Assembly: GCF_025465935.1 (NCBI RefSeq) | Contig: NZ_JANLNV010000007.1 | Coordinates: forward strand, 1-64,000 | Length of the DNA stretch: 64,000 nt | From: Pseudomonas sp. 7P_10.2_Bac1 | Lineage (GTDB): Bacteria > Pseudomonadota > Gammaproteobacteria > Pseudomonadales > Pseudomonadaceae | Reading direction: 5' to 3' | Shown here: positions 40,679 to 49,730 of the stretch, in pieces | Position numbering within the stretch: the stretch's first letter is position 1 | How the letters are laid out: every line of letters starts with the position of its first letter | Translations under genes and position numbers: made by a program | The notes under the pieces: generated by a model | Told to the model about the DNA's origin: nothing | What the model saw: only the letters and a program-made list of their open reading frames with translations | Database searches by the model: none

Positions 40679-43126
40679 ATGCCCCAGGAACCGCTTGTTC
40701 GTGACGCGCAGGTAACGGCTTTTCGTGACGCCGTACTAGCCAAACTGACTTACGCGGTGGGTAAAGACCCGGATCACGCGTTTGACCATGACTGGTTTGA
40801 AGCCATTGCACTGGCCGCCCGCGACCATATGGTCGAGCACTGGATGGACCATACCCGGCAGATTTACCGCAAGGACCAGAAGCGGGTGTACTACCTGTCA
40901 CTGGAGTTTCTGATCGGTCGTTTGTTGTACGACAGCCTGAGCAACCTGGGTTTGCTCGAAGTCGCGCGTGAGGCGTTGACCGAGTTGGGCGTCGACCTGG
41001 AGCGCATCCGCCTGCTGGAGCCCGATGCGGCCCTGGGCAACGGCGGTTTGGGCCGTCTGGCGGCGTGCTTTATGGAAAGCATGTCGACCCTGGGCGTTGC
41101 CGCTCACGGGTATGGCATCCGTTACGAGCACGGGTTGTTCCGCCAGAGCATCGTCGATGGCTGGCAGCAGGAGCAAACTGAAAACTGGCTCGACTTCGGC
41201 AACCCTTGGGAGTTTGAGCGTGCCGAGGTGTTGTACTCCGTGGGCTTCGGCGGTTCCGTTGAAACCCGGCAAGATGACCAAGGCCTGTCACGGCAAATCT
41301 GGTGGCCCAGCGAAACGGTCCGCGCCATTGCCTATGACACGCCGGTGGTGGGTTGGCGCGGGGCCAGCGTCAACACCTTGCGGTTGTGGAGGGCCAGGGC
41401 GCTGCACGATTTGAACCTGGGGCGCTTCAACGCTGGCGACCACCTTGGGGCTGTGGCCGAAGTGGTGCGCGCAGAAAGCATCTCACGCGTGCTCTACCCG
41501 GCAGACAGCAACGAGGCTGGTCAGGAGCTGCGTTTGCGTCAGGAGTTTTTCTTTGTCTCGGCCTCGTTGCAGGACTTGTTGCGGCGCCACCTGAATGTGC
41601 ACGACACCCTGCTCAATCTGGCCGAGCACGTCTCGATCCAGCTCAACGATACTCACCCTTCAATCGCCGTGGCCGAGCTGATGCGCATCCTGGTCGATGA
41701 ACACGGCATCGAGTGGCACACCGCGTGGCAGGTCACCGTCGACACGCTGTCGTACACCAACCACACCTTGCTGCCCGAGGCGCTGGAGACCTGGCCGGTC
41801 GGCTTGATGGAGCGCTTGCTGCCCCGTCACATGCAGATCATTTACCTGATCAACGGGTACCACATCGACCAGCTCCGGGAAAAAGGCATCCATGATTTTG
41901 GCGTGCTGCGCGCTGTCTCGCTGATCGAAGAAGACAACGGCCGACGGGTGCGCATGGGTAATCTGGCGTTTCTGGGGTCGCACAGTGTCAACGGCGTTTC
42001 CGCGTTGCACACGCAGTTGATGCGCAGCACTGTTTTTGCCGAACTGCACAAGCTCTACCCCGACCGTATCAACAACAAAACCAACGGTGTGACCTTGCGC
42101 CGCTGGCTGTTCCAGGCCAACCCGCCGCTGACTGCGATGCTGATCAATGCGCTGGGCGAGGATGTGCTGGATGAAACCGAGCACAAACTGATCAAGCTCG
42201 AGCCGTTTGCCGAACGCGCTGATTTCCGCAAGCAATTTGCCGAGCAGCGCTTGCAGAGTAAATGCACGTTGGCGGCGCTGATCTACGAGCGGCTGGGCGT
42301 GGTGGTCAGCCCTGAGGCGATGTTCGATGTGCAGATCAAGCGGATTCACGAGTACAAGCGCCAGTTGCTCAACCTGCTGCACACCGTTGCGTTGTACCAG
42401 GCGATTCGCGCGGAGCCGAGTAATAACTGGGTGCCACGGGTCAAGATCTTCGCCGGCAAGGCGGCCGCCAGTTATACACAGGCCAAACTCATTATTAAGC
42501 TGGCCAACGACATTGCCCGCACGATTAACAGCGACCCGACGGTGCGCGGCCTGCTCAAAGTGGTATTTATCCCCAACTACAACGTCAGCCTGGCCGAAAA
42601 CATCATCCCGGCGGCCGACTTGTCCGAGCAGATCTCCACCGCAGGCTACGAGGCATCCGGCACCAGCAACATGAAGTTTGCGCTCAATGGTGCGTTGACC
42701 ATCGGCACGATGGACGGCGCGAACGTCGAGATGAGTGAGCGGATCGGTGCGCAAAACATGTTCATTTTCGGCCTGACCTCCGAACAGGTCGAAGCCCGCA
42801 AGCTCAATGGCGAGTTCCATGCGGCGCCCGATGTGGCCGCCTCGCACCGGCTCAATGATGTCTTGCAGGCCATACGTGGCGGGGTGTTTTCCCATGACGA
42901 TCCGGCGCGATACACCGGTTTTGTCGACGCCCTCATTGAGTACGATCGCTTTTTGGTGTGCGCCGACTTTGATGCCTATTGGGATGCGCAGATGCGGGTT
43001 GAACAGCTGTGGCACAACCAGGATGAATGGTGGCGCAAGGCAGTGCTCAACACCGCGCGCGCCGGCTGGTTCTCATCGGACCGGACCATTCGTGAGTACG
43101 CGACAGACATCTGGAAGGCGTTGTAG
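40679..43126 (+). CDS. glgP: Glycogen/alpha-glucan phosphorylase
   Basis: A pyridoxal-phosphate enzyme that releases glucose 1-phosphate from glycogen or maltodextrin. It has 815 residues, standard for the family. Recognisable parts are YYLSLEFLIGRLLYDSLSNL, ALGNGGLGRLAACFMESM, the active-site GVTLRRWLFQANPPL and the lysine that binds the cofactor in GTSNMKFALNGALTIG. It stands alone, far from other glycogen genes, and is followed by fbp on the same strand about 220 bases later. Confidence 0.96.
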   Translation: MPQEPLVRDAQVTAFRDAVLAKLTYAVGKDPDHAFDHDWFEAIALAARDHMVEHWMDHTRQIYRKDQKRVYYLSLEFLIGRLLYDSLSNLGLLEVAREALTELGVDLERIRLLEPDAALGNGGLGRLAACFMESMSTLGVAAHGYGIRYEHGLFRQSIVDGWQQEQTENWLDFGNPWEFERAEVLYSVGFGGSVETRQDDQGLSRQIWWPSETVRAIAYDTPVVGWRGASVNTLRLWRARALHDLNLGRFNAGDHLGAVAEVVRAESISRVLYPADSNEAGQELRLRQEFFFVSASLQDLLRRHLNVHDTLLNLAEHVSIQLNDTHPSIAVAELMRILVDEHGIEWHTAWQVTVDTLSYTNHTLLPEALETWPVGLMERLLPRHMQIIYLINGYHIDQLREKGIHDFGVLRAVSLIEEDNGRRVRMGNLAFLGSHSVNGVSALHTQLMRSTVFAELHKLYPDRINNKTNGVTLRRWLFQANPPLTAMLINALGEDVLDETEHKLIKLEPFAERADFRKQFAEQRLQSKCTLAALIYERLGVVVSPEAMFDVQIKRIHEYKRQLLNLLHTVALYQAIRAEPSNNWVPRVKIFAGKAAASYTQAKLIIKLANDIARTINSDPTVRGLLKVVFIPNYNVSLAENIIPAADLSEQISTAGYEASGTSNMKFALNGALTIGTMDGANVEMSERIGAQNMFIFGLTSEQVEARKLNGEFHAAPDVAASHRLNDVLQAIRGGVFSHDDPARYTGFVDALIEYDRFLVCADFDAYWDAQMRVEQLWHNQDEWWRKAVLNTARAGWFSSDRTIREYATDIWKAL

Positions 43127-43145
43127 GCACAGCACCTAACCCTCG

Positions 43146-43182
43146 TAGCAGTTGTCGAGCTTGGCCAGGCAACTGCTACGGG
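43146..43182. repeat. Hairpin repeat downstream of glgP
   Basis: GTAGCAGTTG...CAACTGCTAC form a 10-bp inverted repeat with a GC-rich centre. The same GTAGCAGTTG start occurs at 49656, so this is a second short repeat family. It may end the glgP transcript. Confidence 0.6.
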
Positions 43183-43347
43183 TTGCCTGGCTCGTTGAGT
43201 TTGGTAGCGAGCCCAGGTTTTTCAGTTGATTTAAGGGTTCAGCAACCCTCTCTCCGTCGGTTCTGAGTCTGATTAGAAGATTTGCACGGCAACACGCGTT
43301 AAACTGCGCGGGTTTTTTCGACCCCTCCCCATTGTTCGGAGCCTTAC

Positions 43348-44358
43348 ATGTCCCGCGTTACCCTGAGTCGCTATCTGATCGAGCAGACCCGTAGCAACAA
43401 CACCCCTGCTGATTTGCGTTTCCTCATCGAAGTGGTGGCGCGTGCTTGCAAAGAGATCAGCCATGCCGTGTCCAAAGGCGCCCTGGGCGGTGTTCTGGGC
43501 AGCATGGGCACTGAAAACGTGCAAGGTGAAGTGCAGAAGAAACTCGACGTGATTTCTAACGAAATCCTGCTCGAAGCCAACGAGTGGGGCGGTCACCTGG
43601 CCGGCATGGCGTCCGAAGAAATGGACAATGCCTACCAGATCCCGGGCAAATACCCGAAAGGCGCCTACCTGTTGGTTTTTGACCCGCTGGACGGCTCGTC
43701 GAACATCGACATCAACGCCCCGGTCGGCACGATCTTCTCGGTACTGCGTTGCCCGAACGAATACCTGAGCCAGAACGAAGCGCTGAATGAAAACGCCTTC
43801 CTGCAGCCAGGCACTCAGCAAGTCGCTGCCGGTTATGCCATCTATGGCCCGCAGACCATGCTGGTACTGACCCTGGGCGACGGCGTAAAAGGCTTCACCC
43901 TGGACCGCGAAATGGGCAGCTTCGTCCTGACCCACGAAAACATCAGCATCCCTGAAACCACTCAGGAATTCGCCATCAACATGTCCAACCAGCGTCACTG
44001 GGAAGCCCCGGTACAGCGCTATGTTGACGAACTGTTGGCAGGTGAAGAAGGCCCGCTGAACAAGAACTACAACATGCGTTGGGTGGCCGCGATGGTTGCC
44101 GACGTACACCGCATCCTGACCCGCGGTGGTCTGTTCATGTACCCGCGTGACAGCCGTGAGCCGTCCAAGCCGGGCAAACTGCGCCTGATGTACGAAGCCA
44201 ACCCGATGTCGTTCCTGGTGGAACAGGCGGGCGGCGCGTCGACTGACGGCCACCAGCGTATCCTCGACATCAAGCCAGAAGGCCTGCACCAGCGTGTAGC
44301 GGTGTTCCTGGGTTCCAAAGAAGAAGTGGCGCGCATCACCTCGTACCACAAAGCGTAA
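43348..44358 (+). CDS. fbp: Fructose-1,6-bisphosphatase class I
   Basis: This gluconeogenic enzyme hydrolyses fructose 1,6-bisphosphate. It has 336 residues. The metal-binding motif is [19 protein letters not shown], with further conserved parts [19 protein letters not shown] and [19 protein letters not shown]. With gpmI and pckA in the same window it belongs to the gluconeogenic route essential for growth of pseudomonads on organic acids. It is monocistronic and followed by a REP pair. Confidence 0.98.
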   Translation: MSRVTLSRYLIEQTRSNNTPADLRFLIEVVARACKEISHAVSKGALGGVLGSMGTENVQGEVQKKLDVISNEILLEANEWGGHLAGMASEEMDNAYQIPGKYPKGAYLLVFDPLDGSSNIDINAPVGTIFSVLRCPNEYLSQNEALNENAFLQPGTQQVAAGYAIYGPQTMLVLTLGDGVKGFTLDREMGSFVLTHENISIPETTQEFAINMSNQRHWEAPVQRYVDELLAGEEGPLNKNYNMRWVAAMVADVHRILTRGGLFMYPRDSREPSKPGKLRLMYEANPMSFLVEQAGGASTDGHQRILDIKPEGLHQRVAVFLGSKEEVARITSYHKA

Positions 44359-44376
44359 AAACATAGCCGCACCCCA

Positions 44377-44446
44377 CTGTAGGAGCGAGCTTGTCTCGCG
44401 ATCTTTTGACTGTTTAAAAGATCGCGAGGTGAGCTCGCTCCTACAG
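44377..44446. repeat. Paired REP element (inverted)
   Basis: CTGTAGGAGCGAGCTTGTCT and an inverse arm ending GAGCTCGCTCCTACAG enclose GATCTTTTGACTGTTTAAAAGATC. It lies directly after fbp. Confidence 0.88.
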
Positions 44447-44536
44447 TCGTTTCTGGGTCAGGGAACCCGCCTGCGCTTTTCTCTTCTAAGCTTGCAGCAG
44501 GCAGCGATGCCGATTCTTTTATTCAGGAGCTTTTTC

Positions 44537-44791
44537 ATGAAGTTGCGTTCTTTGGCATTGTTGTCGTTCTGTGTGCTGCTGGCGGCGTGCAGCAAGGTCA
44601 ATCAAGAAAACTACGCCAAACTCTCGTCGGGCATGTCCAAGGCTGAAGTCGAAAAACTGCTCGGTAATCCGACTGACTGTTCCGGTGCGATGGGCATGTC
44701 GAGTTGCACGTGGGGCGACAAAAACAGCTTTATCAGCGTGCAATACGCCGGTGACAAAGTGCTCATGTTCTCGGGCCAGGGCCTGAAATAA
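44537..44791 (+). CDS. Small BamE/SmpA-like lipoprotein
   Basis: An 84-residue lipoprotein with lipobox LLAAC (lipidated Cys18). The mature part NYAKLSSGMSKAEVEKLLGN and SCTWGDKNSFISVQYAGDKV has the BamE/SmpA-type fold pattern used by many small envelope lipoproteins. Its precise role is unknown. GGAGC lies ahead of the ATG. It is followed 22 bases later by the lipocalin gene, and the two probably share an mRNA. Confidence 0.85.
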   Translation: MKLRSLALLSFCVLLAACSKVNQENYAKLSSGMSKAEVEKLLGNPTDCSGAMGMSSCTWGDKNSFISVQYAGDKVLMFSGQGLK

Positions 44792-44813
44792 GACTCAGAA
44801 AGGAGCGTTTGCG

Positions 44814-45377
44814 ATGAGACGTCTTTTAGTCTGCCTCGGGGCTGCGTGGGTACTGGCGGGGTGTTCGACGTCCAGCACTGACACGCTGGCGCCGAATACT
44901 GTCGAAAGCGTCGATTTAAAGCGCTATCAGGGCACATGGTATGAGCAGGCGCGCTTGCCGATGTTTTTCCAGCGCAACTGCGCGCAATCCCAGGCGGAGT
45001 ACACGCTCAAGCCCGATGGCAATGTAGCGGTGCTCAACCGTTGCCGAACGGCCCAAGGCAAATGGGAAGAAGCCAAAGGAACAGCCAGCCCGCAAGTGCC
45101 GGGCAAAACCGACAAGCTGTGGGTCGAGTTTGATAACTGGTTCTCCAGGCTTTTGCCGGGCGCCACCAAGGGCGATTACTGGGTGTTGTACCTGGGCGAC
45201 GGCTATAGCACCGCGCTGGTCGGCAACCCGGATCGTCGCTACTTGTGGTTGCTCTCGCGCAAGCCGCAGATCGATCAGCAGACCCGCGACGAACTGCTTA
45301 GCAAAGCGCAGCAGCAGGGTTATGACACCACGCGTCTGATCTGGCGAACGCCTGACGCGGACATGCCAAAAGAGTAA
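44814..45377 (+). CDS. blc: Outer-membrane lipocalin lipoprotein
   Basis: A bacterial lipocalin of 187 residues, thought to bind or carry lipids in the outer membrane. The lipobox is VLAGC with Cys17. The lipocalin signature GTWYEQARLPMFFQRNC and the later LWVEFDNWF and DYWVLYLGDGYSTALVG segments are typical of Blc. An AGGAG precedes the ATG. It forms a pair with the upstream small lipoprotein gene and is followed by a REP pair. Confidence 0.95.
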   Translation: MRRLLVCLGAAWVLAGCSTSSTDTLAPNTVESVDLKRYQGTWYEQARLPMFFQRNCAQSQAEYTLKPDGNVAVLNRCRTAQGKWEEAKGTASPQVPGKTDKLWVEFDNWFSRLLPGATKGDYWVLYLGDGYSTALVGNPDRRYLWLLSRKPQIDQQTRDELLSKAQQQGYDTTRLIWRTPDADMPKE

Positions 45378-45385
45378 ATCCCTGC

Positions 45386-45451
45386 GTAGGAGCGAGCTTG
45401 CCTCGCGATCTTTTGATCTCCTAAAAGATCGCGAGACGAGCTCGCTCCTAC
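45386..45451. repeat. Paired REP element (inverted)
   Basis: GTAGGAGCGAGCTTGCCTCG and an inverse arm ending CGAGCTCGCTCCTAC enclose GATCTTTTGATCTCCTAAAAGATC. It fills the gap between convergent lipocalin and CYTH genes. Confidence 0.88.
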
Positions 45452-45464
45452 AGGGTTCTAGGGC

Positions 45465-46853
45465 TTAGGCCCGCAGCAAGGTCTTCCAGGCGCGGTTCTG
45501 GTACACGGCGATGGTTTGCTGCTTGCGTGCGTTGAGCAACAGGTCGTTGCTTTCGGCGTCGTCAGTGATGGGCAAGTTGGCCAACTCCTGCAGCTTGTTC
45601 ATCTCGCCATACAAACGGTCCACTTCCGGGATCTCCAGCACACCGCGAGCCAGACGCAACCAGGCCTGAATGCGCTCGATGCGCGGCAGTTGCTCGGCCA
45701 GGTCTTCGGGCTGTTGCTGGTAACGGTTCAGACGCAGTGCAATGGCTTCGTCCGACAGCAGGCGTGGCAGCCAGCTTGCCAATTGCGCAGCGCCCTGACG
45801 GTTGCCACGGGTGGTGCCGCGGTCGATGGTCCAGCTGCGCGCCATCAGCCAGCGCGAGGTGTTCAGTGAGAACTGACCCCAGCGCGGGTCTTGCAGCTCT
45901 TCGAGAAACTGCTCAGGGGCAGCCTTACGCACGTCCTCATCGTCCTGGCCGACTTGCACAATCGGGCGCCAGTCTTCGAGCAAGGCATCCAGTTCGGCAC
46001 GTAACGCGTGAGTCGACTGACGCGGGGCGGCCTGGCCAAGGCTGCTGACCAGCGCACGCAGGTCGATCAGCTGTTGCAGCCAGTCTTGCAGCAAGCGCCA
46101 GTGGCCATTGAAACGATATTGCTCGGCCAGACGCTGGCTGCTGCCCAGCAGGTGCCAGGCCAGGGCGGCAAAAGCATCGTCCAGTGGCGTTTCCGGGGTC
46201 AGCTGGGGGGCGGGCAGGTTGACCGAATAGCTGTTGGCGTCGAACAGGCGATAGCCGCGCTCGGCCTTGCTGATGTCGCAGGGCATCAACGGCAGTTTTT
46301 CTGCCAGCTCGGCGGCCAGTTCCAGCAACGCAGCCGGCTCGCCTTCGCGCAGCTCGAGTTCCAACTCGCAGATTTCTTCTTTCTGCTTGCCGGCAATCAC
46401 ATGGCCCAGGTCCAGCGCGGCTTCGATCACCACCTTGGTTTTGCCACGGCCCCAGGAGATTTCAGCGCGTTCGCGAACGAAATCAGTGGTGAAGATCGGC
46501 TTCAGGGTTTTTTTGTCCAGCTCGGCCAGTTGCTCAGGCCAGCAGTCGCCTTCGAGCTTCTTGATGTCGAGCTTGGCTTTGGGCAAGTGCCAGTCGTATT
46601 CATTGCGCTCCGACAGCCCGGCAATGCTTTGGCCACGGGTCTTGAGGGTTTGAATCACCTCTTCACCGTCGCGGCGCAGGCGCAGGGCAACCTTGGCCTT
46701 GGCCAGATCGCGCTCAGGCGTGTCGAAGTACTGGTTCAACAATTCACGGCTTTCCCAGCCACTTTTGTTGCGTTTTTTCAGCAAAGGGTGCTCGCGCAAG
46801 GCGGCGAGGGTTTCTCGGCTGACGCGGAGCTTGATTTCGGTTTCTTTCTGCAT
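45465..46853 (-). CDS. CYTH-CHAD domain protein, inorganic triphosphatase type
   Basis: A cytoplasmic protein of 462 residues. The N-terminal CYTH domain (about 1-200) starts with the signature ETEIKLRVS (ExExK) and has the tunnel residues of triphosphate tunnel metalloenzymes (VALRLRRDGEEVIQTLKTRG). The remainder is a CHAD domain, helical and histidine-poor in this copy. The E. coli homologue YgiF hydrolyses inorganic triphosphate, and CHAD domains associate with polyphosphate. It is transcribed divergently from argE, with about 156 bases between starts. Confidence 0.93.
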   Translation of the reverse strand: MQKETEIKLRVSRETLAALREHPLLKKRNKSGWESRELLNQYFDTPERDLAKAKVALRLRRDGEEVIQTLKTRGQSIAGLSERNEYDWHLPKAKLDIKKLEGDCWPEQLAELDKKTLKPIFTTDFVRERAEISWGRGKTKVVIEAALDLGHVIAGKQKEEICELELELREGEPAALLELAAELAEKLPLMPCDISKAERGYRLFDANSYSVNLPAPQLTPETPLDDAFAALAWHLLGSSQRLAEQYRFNGHWRLLQDWLQQLIDLRALVSSLGQAAPRQSTHALRAELDALLEDWRPIVQVGQDDEDVRKAAPEQFLEELQDPRWGQFSLNTSRWLMARSWTIDRGTTRGNRQGAAQLASWLPRLLSDEAIALRLNRYQQQPEDLAEQLPRIERIQAWLRLARGVLEIPEVDRLYGEMNKLQELANLPITDDAESNDLLLNARKQQTIAVYQNRAWKTLLRA

Positions 46854-47009
46854 GGCCGGAAAATCCAGGAACGGTGCGCAGCCGGGGAAAGAGTGGCTGC
46901 CAAGGCCGTGCAGTGTACAGGACTCGCCGCCCTGGCGCGTCGCGCGGGTTTATTCTGTAGCGCGGATGGCTCTATGATGGGCCTCGCCCAGCCAACAGGA
47001 AGCCAGCGC

Positions 47010-48161
47010 ATGCCCTTACCGTCTCTCAAAGAGCAATTCGCTGCATTGATCGCCATACCGTCAGTCAGTTGTACTCAGCCTCACCTGGATCAATCCAACC
47101 GTGCCGTGATCGACCTGCTGGCCACCTGGCTCGGCGAGTTGGGGTTTAACTGCGAAATTCAGCCTGTCAGCCCTGGCAAGTTCAACTTGCTTGCCAGTTT
47201 TGGCAGTGGTCCCGGTGGGCTGGTGCTGGCAGGGCACAGTGACACGGTGCCTTACGATGATGCGTTGTGGCAGACCGATCCGCTCAAGCTGACGGAAGTG
47301 GACAATCGCTGGGTAGGCCTTGGCAGTTGCGACATGAAGGGCTTTTTCGCTTTGATCATCGAAGCGGTGCGGCCGCTGCTGGACCAGCCGTTCAAACAGC
47401 CGTTGCTGATTCTCGCCACGTGCGATGAAGAAACCTCTATGGCCGGCGCGCGGGCGCTGGTTGAGGCTGGGCGGCCGCTGGGCCGTGCAGCGGTGATCGG
47501 CGAGCCCACCGGGCTCAAGCCGATCCGCATGCACAAGGGCGTGATGATGGAACGCATCGACATTCTGGGGCGCAGCGGTCACTCCTCTGACCCGAGCCTG
47601 GGCCACAGCGCGCTGGACGCCATGCATGACGCGATTACCGAGCTCAAAGGGTTGCGGCAGCAATGGCTGAATGAATACCGCAATCCGCAGTTCAGCGTGC
47701 CGCAACCTACGCTGAACTTTGGCTGCATCCATGGCGGCGACAATCCGAACCGGATCTGCGGTCAATGCTCGCTGGAATTCGACCTGCGGCCGTTGCCGGG
47801 CATGGACCCGAATGTCTTGCGTTCGATTATCCGCAGCAAACTGGACCCGCTTGCCGAGCGCCATCAGGTCAAGATCGACTTCGCCCCGCTGGCTGCAGGC
47901 GTCGCTCCCTTTGAGCAGGCCGCTGACAGCGAACTGGTGCGCGTGGCCGAGCGTCTTACCGGGCATCGCGCCGAAGCAGTAGCGTTTGGCACCGAAGCGC
48001 CTTATCTTCAACAACTTGGCTGCGAGACCATCGTGCTGGGCCCGGGCGACATTACTTGTGCGCATCAGCCGGGCGAACACCTTGAAATGTCACGTTTGCA
48101 GCCGACAGTGCGTCTATTAAGCCAACTGATCGAACATTATTGCCTGACCCCGGCCCAGTAA
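47010..48161 (+). CDS. argE: Acetylornithine deacetylase
   Basis: An M20-family zinc enzyme that converts N-acetylornithine to ornithine in arginine synthesis. It has 383 residues. Zinc ligands appear in LVLAGHSDTVPYDD and GLGSCDMKGFFAL, with the catalytic Glu in LATCDEETSMAGA. The start is the ATG before PLPSLKEQFAALIAIPSVS; the long upstream frame is antisense to the CYTH gene. It lies 137 bases ahead of argA, so two arginine genes are adjacent. Pseudomonads also use the cyclic route through ArgJ, so the need for ArgE is not obvious from sequence. Confidence 0.93.
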   Translation: MPLPSLKEQFAALIAIPSVSCTQPHLDQSNRAVIDLLATWLGELGFNCEIQPVSPGKFNLLASFGSGPGGLVLAGHSDTVPYDDALWQTDPLKLTEVDNRWVGLGSCDMKGFFALIIEAVRPLLDQPFKQPLLILATCDEETSMAGARALVEAGRPLGRAAVIGEPTGLKPIRMHKGVMMERIDILGRSGHSSDPSLGHSALDAMHDAITELKGLRQQWLNEYRNPQFSVPQPTLNFGCIHGGDNPNRICGQCSLEFDLRPLPGMDPNVLRSIIRSKLDPLAERHQVKIDFAPLAAGVAPFEQAADSELVRVAERLTGHRAEAVAFGTEAPYLQQLGCETIVLGPGDITCAHQPGEHLEMSRLQPTVRLLSQLIEHYCLTPAQ

Positions 48162-48298
48162 ATGGCTGCAGGCCCAACCCGTATACACACAAGGAGAGCA
48201 CGCGTGTTGCCAAGTTTGTTTCGACGATAACTATCAGCCTGCTGTGCGTTTGCTGTTTTTGCCCTCTTTAGGCGGCTCATTTCTTACAGGCTTTGGTT

Positions 48299-49597
48299 AT
48301 GCACGATTACGTTAACTGGCTGCGTCATGCTTCCCCTTACATCAATGCTCACCGCGATTGCACCTTTGTCGTCATGCTCCCTGGCGACGGCGTCGCCCAC
48401 CCCAACTTCGGCAACATCGTCCACGACCTGGTGCTGCTGCACAGTTTGGGCGTGCGTCTGGTGCTGGTTCACGGCTCTCGCCCGCAAATTGAAAGTCGCC
48501 TTGAAGCCCGCGGCCTGATGCCGCATTACCACAAGGGCATGCGCATCACTGATGCGCCCACACTAGAGTGCGTAATCGACGCCGTGGGCCAACTGCGGAT
48601 CGCGATTGAAGCACGCCTGTCCATGGACATGGCCTCATCACCGATGCAGGGCTCGCGGTTGCGCGTCGCTAGCGGCAATCTGGTCACCGCGCGGCCAATT
48701 GGAGTGCTCGATGGCGTGGACTACCACCATACCGGCGAAGTGCGCCGGGTCGACCGCAAGGGTATCAACCGCTTGCTGGACGAGCGCTCCATCGTGTTGC
48801 TGTCGCCGTTGGGCTACTCGCCCACAGGCGAAACCTTCAACCTGGCCTGCGAAGACGTCGCCACTCGCGCCGCCATCGACCTGGGGGCGGACAAACTGCT
48901 GCTGTTTGGCGCTGAGTCCGGCTTGCTTGATGAAGAAGGGCGGCTGGTGCGCGAATTGCGCCCACAGCAAATTCCCGCGCACATGAAACGGCTGGGCAGC
49001 GACTATCAGGCGGAATTGCTCGAAGCGGCTGCCGAGGCCTGCAGCGGTGGCGTGGCCCGCAGTCACATCGTCAGCTACGCCGAAGATGGCGCGCTGCTGA
49101 CCGAACTGTTTACCCGCCACGGCGGCGGCACCTTGGTGGCCCAGGAGCAATTTGAAGTCACCCGTGAAGCGGCGATTGAAGACGTGGGTGGCCTGCTGGA
49201 ATTGATCAGCCCGCTGGAAGAACAGGGCATCCTGGTGCGCCGTTCACGTGAAGTGCTGGAACGTGAGATCGAGCAGTTCAGCGTGGTTGAGCGCGAAGGC
49301 ATGATCATCGCCTGCGCGGCGCTGTATCAGATTGCCGACTCGGACGCGGGTGAACTGGCGTGCCTGGCGGTCAACCCGGAGTATCGCCATGGTCGTCGGG
49401 GTGATGAACTGCTGGAGCGCATTGAAAGCCGTGCGCGGGCGCAAGGGCTGAAAACCTTGTTCGTTCTCACGACCCGTACCGCGCACTGGTTCCGCGAGCG
49501 CGGCTTTGAGCCGAGCAGCGTCGAACGCCTGCCTGCGGCACGAGCCTCGCTGTACAACTTCCAGCGCAACTCCAAGATCTTTGAAAAGGCGCTGTGA
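48299..49597 (+). CDS. argA: Amino-acid N-acetyltransferase (N-acetylglutamate synthase)
   Basis: The first enzyme of arginine synthesis, of the classical ArgA type, 432 residues. It has an N-terminal amino-acid-kinase-like domain that binds the inhibitor arginine (VRLVLVHGSRPQIESRLEAR) and a C-terminal GNAT acetyltransferase domain (ELACLAVNPEYRHGRRGDEL). The start ATG precedes HDYVNWLRHASPYINAHRDC; a TTG two codons earlier is less likely. It follows argE on the same strand and is convergent with gshA. Confidence 0.97.
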   Translation: MHDYVNWLRHASPYINAHRDCTFVVMLPGDGVAHPNFGNIVHDLVLLHSLGVRLVLVHGSRPQIESRLEARGLMPHYHKGMRITDAPTLECVIDAVGQLRIAIEARLSMDMASSPMQGSRLRVASGNLVTARPIGVLDGVDYHHTGEVRRVDRKGINRLLDERSIVLLSPLGYSPTGETFNLACEDVATRAAIDLGADKLLLFGAESGLLDEEGRLVRELRPQQIPAHMKRLGSDYQAELLEAAAEACSGGVARSHIVSYAEDGALLTELFTRHGGGTLVAQEQFEVTREAAIEDVGGLLELISPLEEQGILVRRSREVLEREIEQFSVVEREGMIIACAALYQIADSDAGELACLAVNPEYRHGRRGDELLERIESRARAQGLKTLFVLTTRTAHWFRERGFEPSSVERLPAARASLYNFQRNSKIFEKAL

Positions 49598-49606
49598 AAC
49601 TCGGCA

Positions 49607-49640
49607 AATCAAAAGATCGCGAGGCAAGCTCGCTCCTACA
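49607..49640. repeat. Half REP element
   Basis: AAAAGATCGCGAGGCAAGCT followed by CGCTCCTACA is the right arm of the paired element, without its partner, just after argA. Confidence 0.75.
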
Positions 49641-49652
49641 GGGGTGTGCCTC

Positions 49653-49726
49653 GCGTAGCAGTTGACGAGCCTTGCGAGGCTACGTCCGGCTGCGCAGCAG
49701 TCGTAAACCCTGCGCGCCGGACCGGT
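49653..49726. repeat. Second-family REP-like repeat
   Basis: GCGTAGCAGTTGACGAGCCT is followed by TACGTCCGGCTGCGCAGCAG and TCGTAAA, a common Pseudomonas intergenic repeat. GTAGCAG and its relatives also occur after glgP. It lies at the convergent ends of argA and gshA. Confidence 0.7.
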
Positions 49727-49730
49727 CGCC

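Noticed and set aside
46008..47009. N-terminal extension of argE by more than 330 codons
   Set aside because: The extension is antisense to the CYTH-CHAD gene and argE homologues start at the ATG at 47010.
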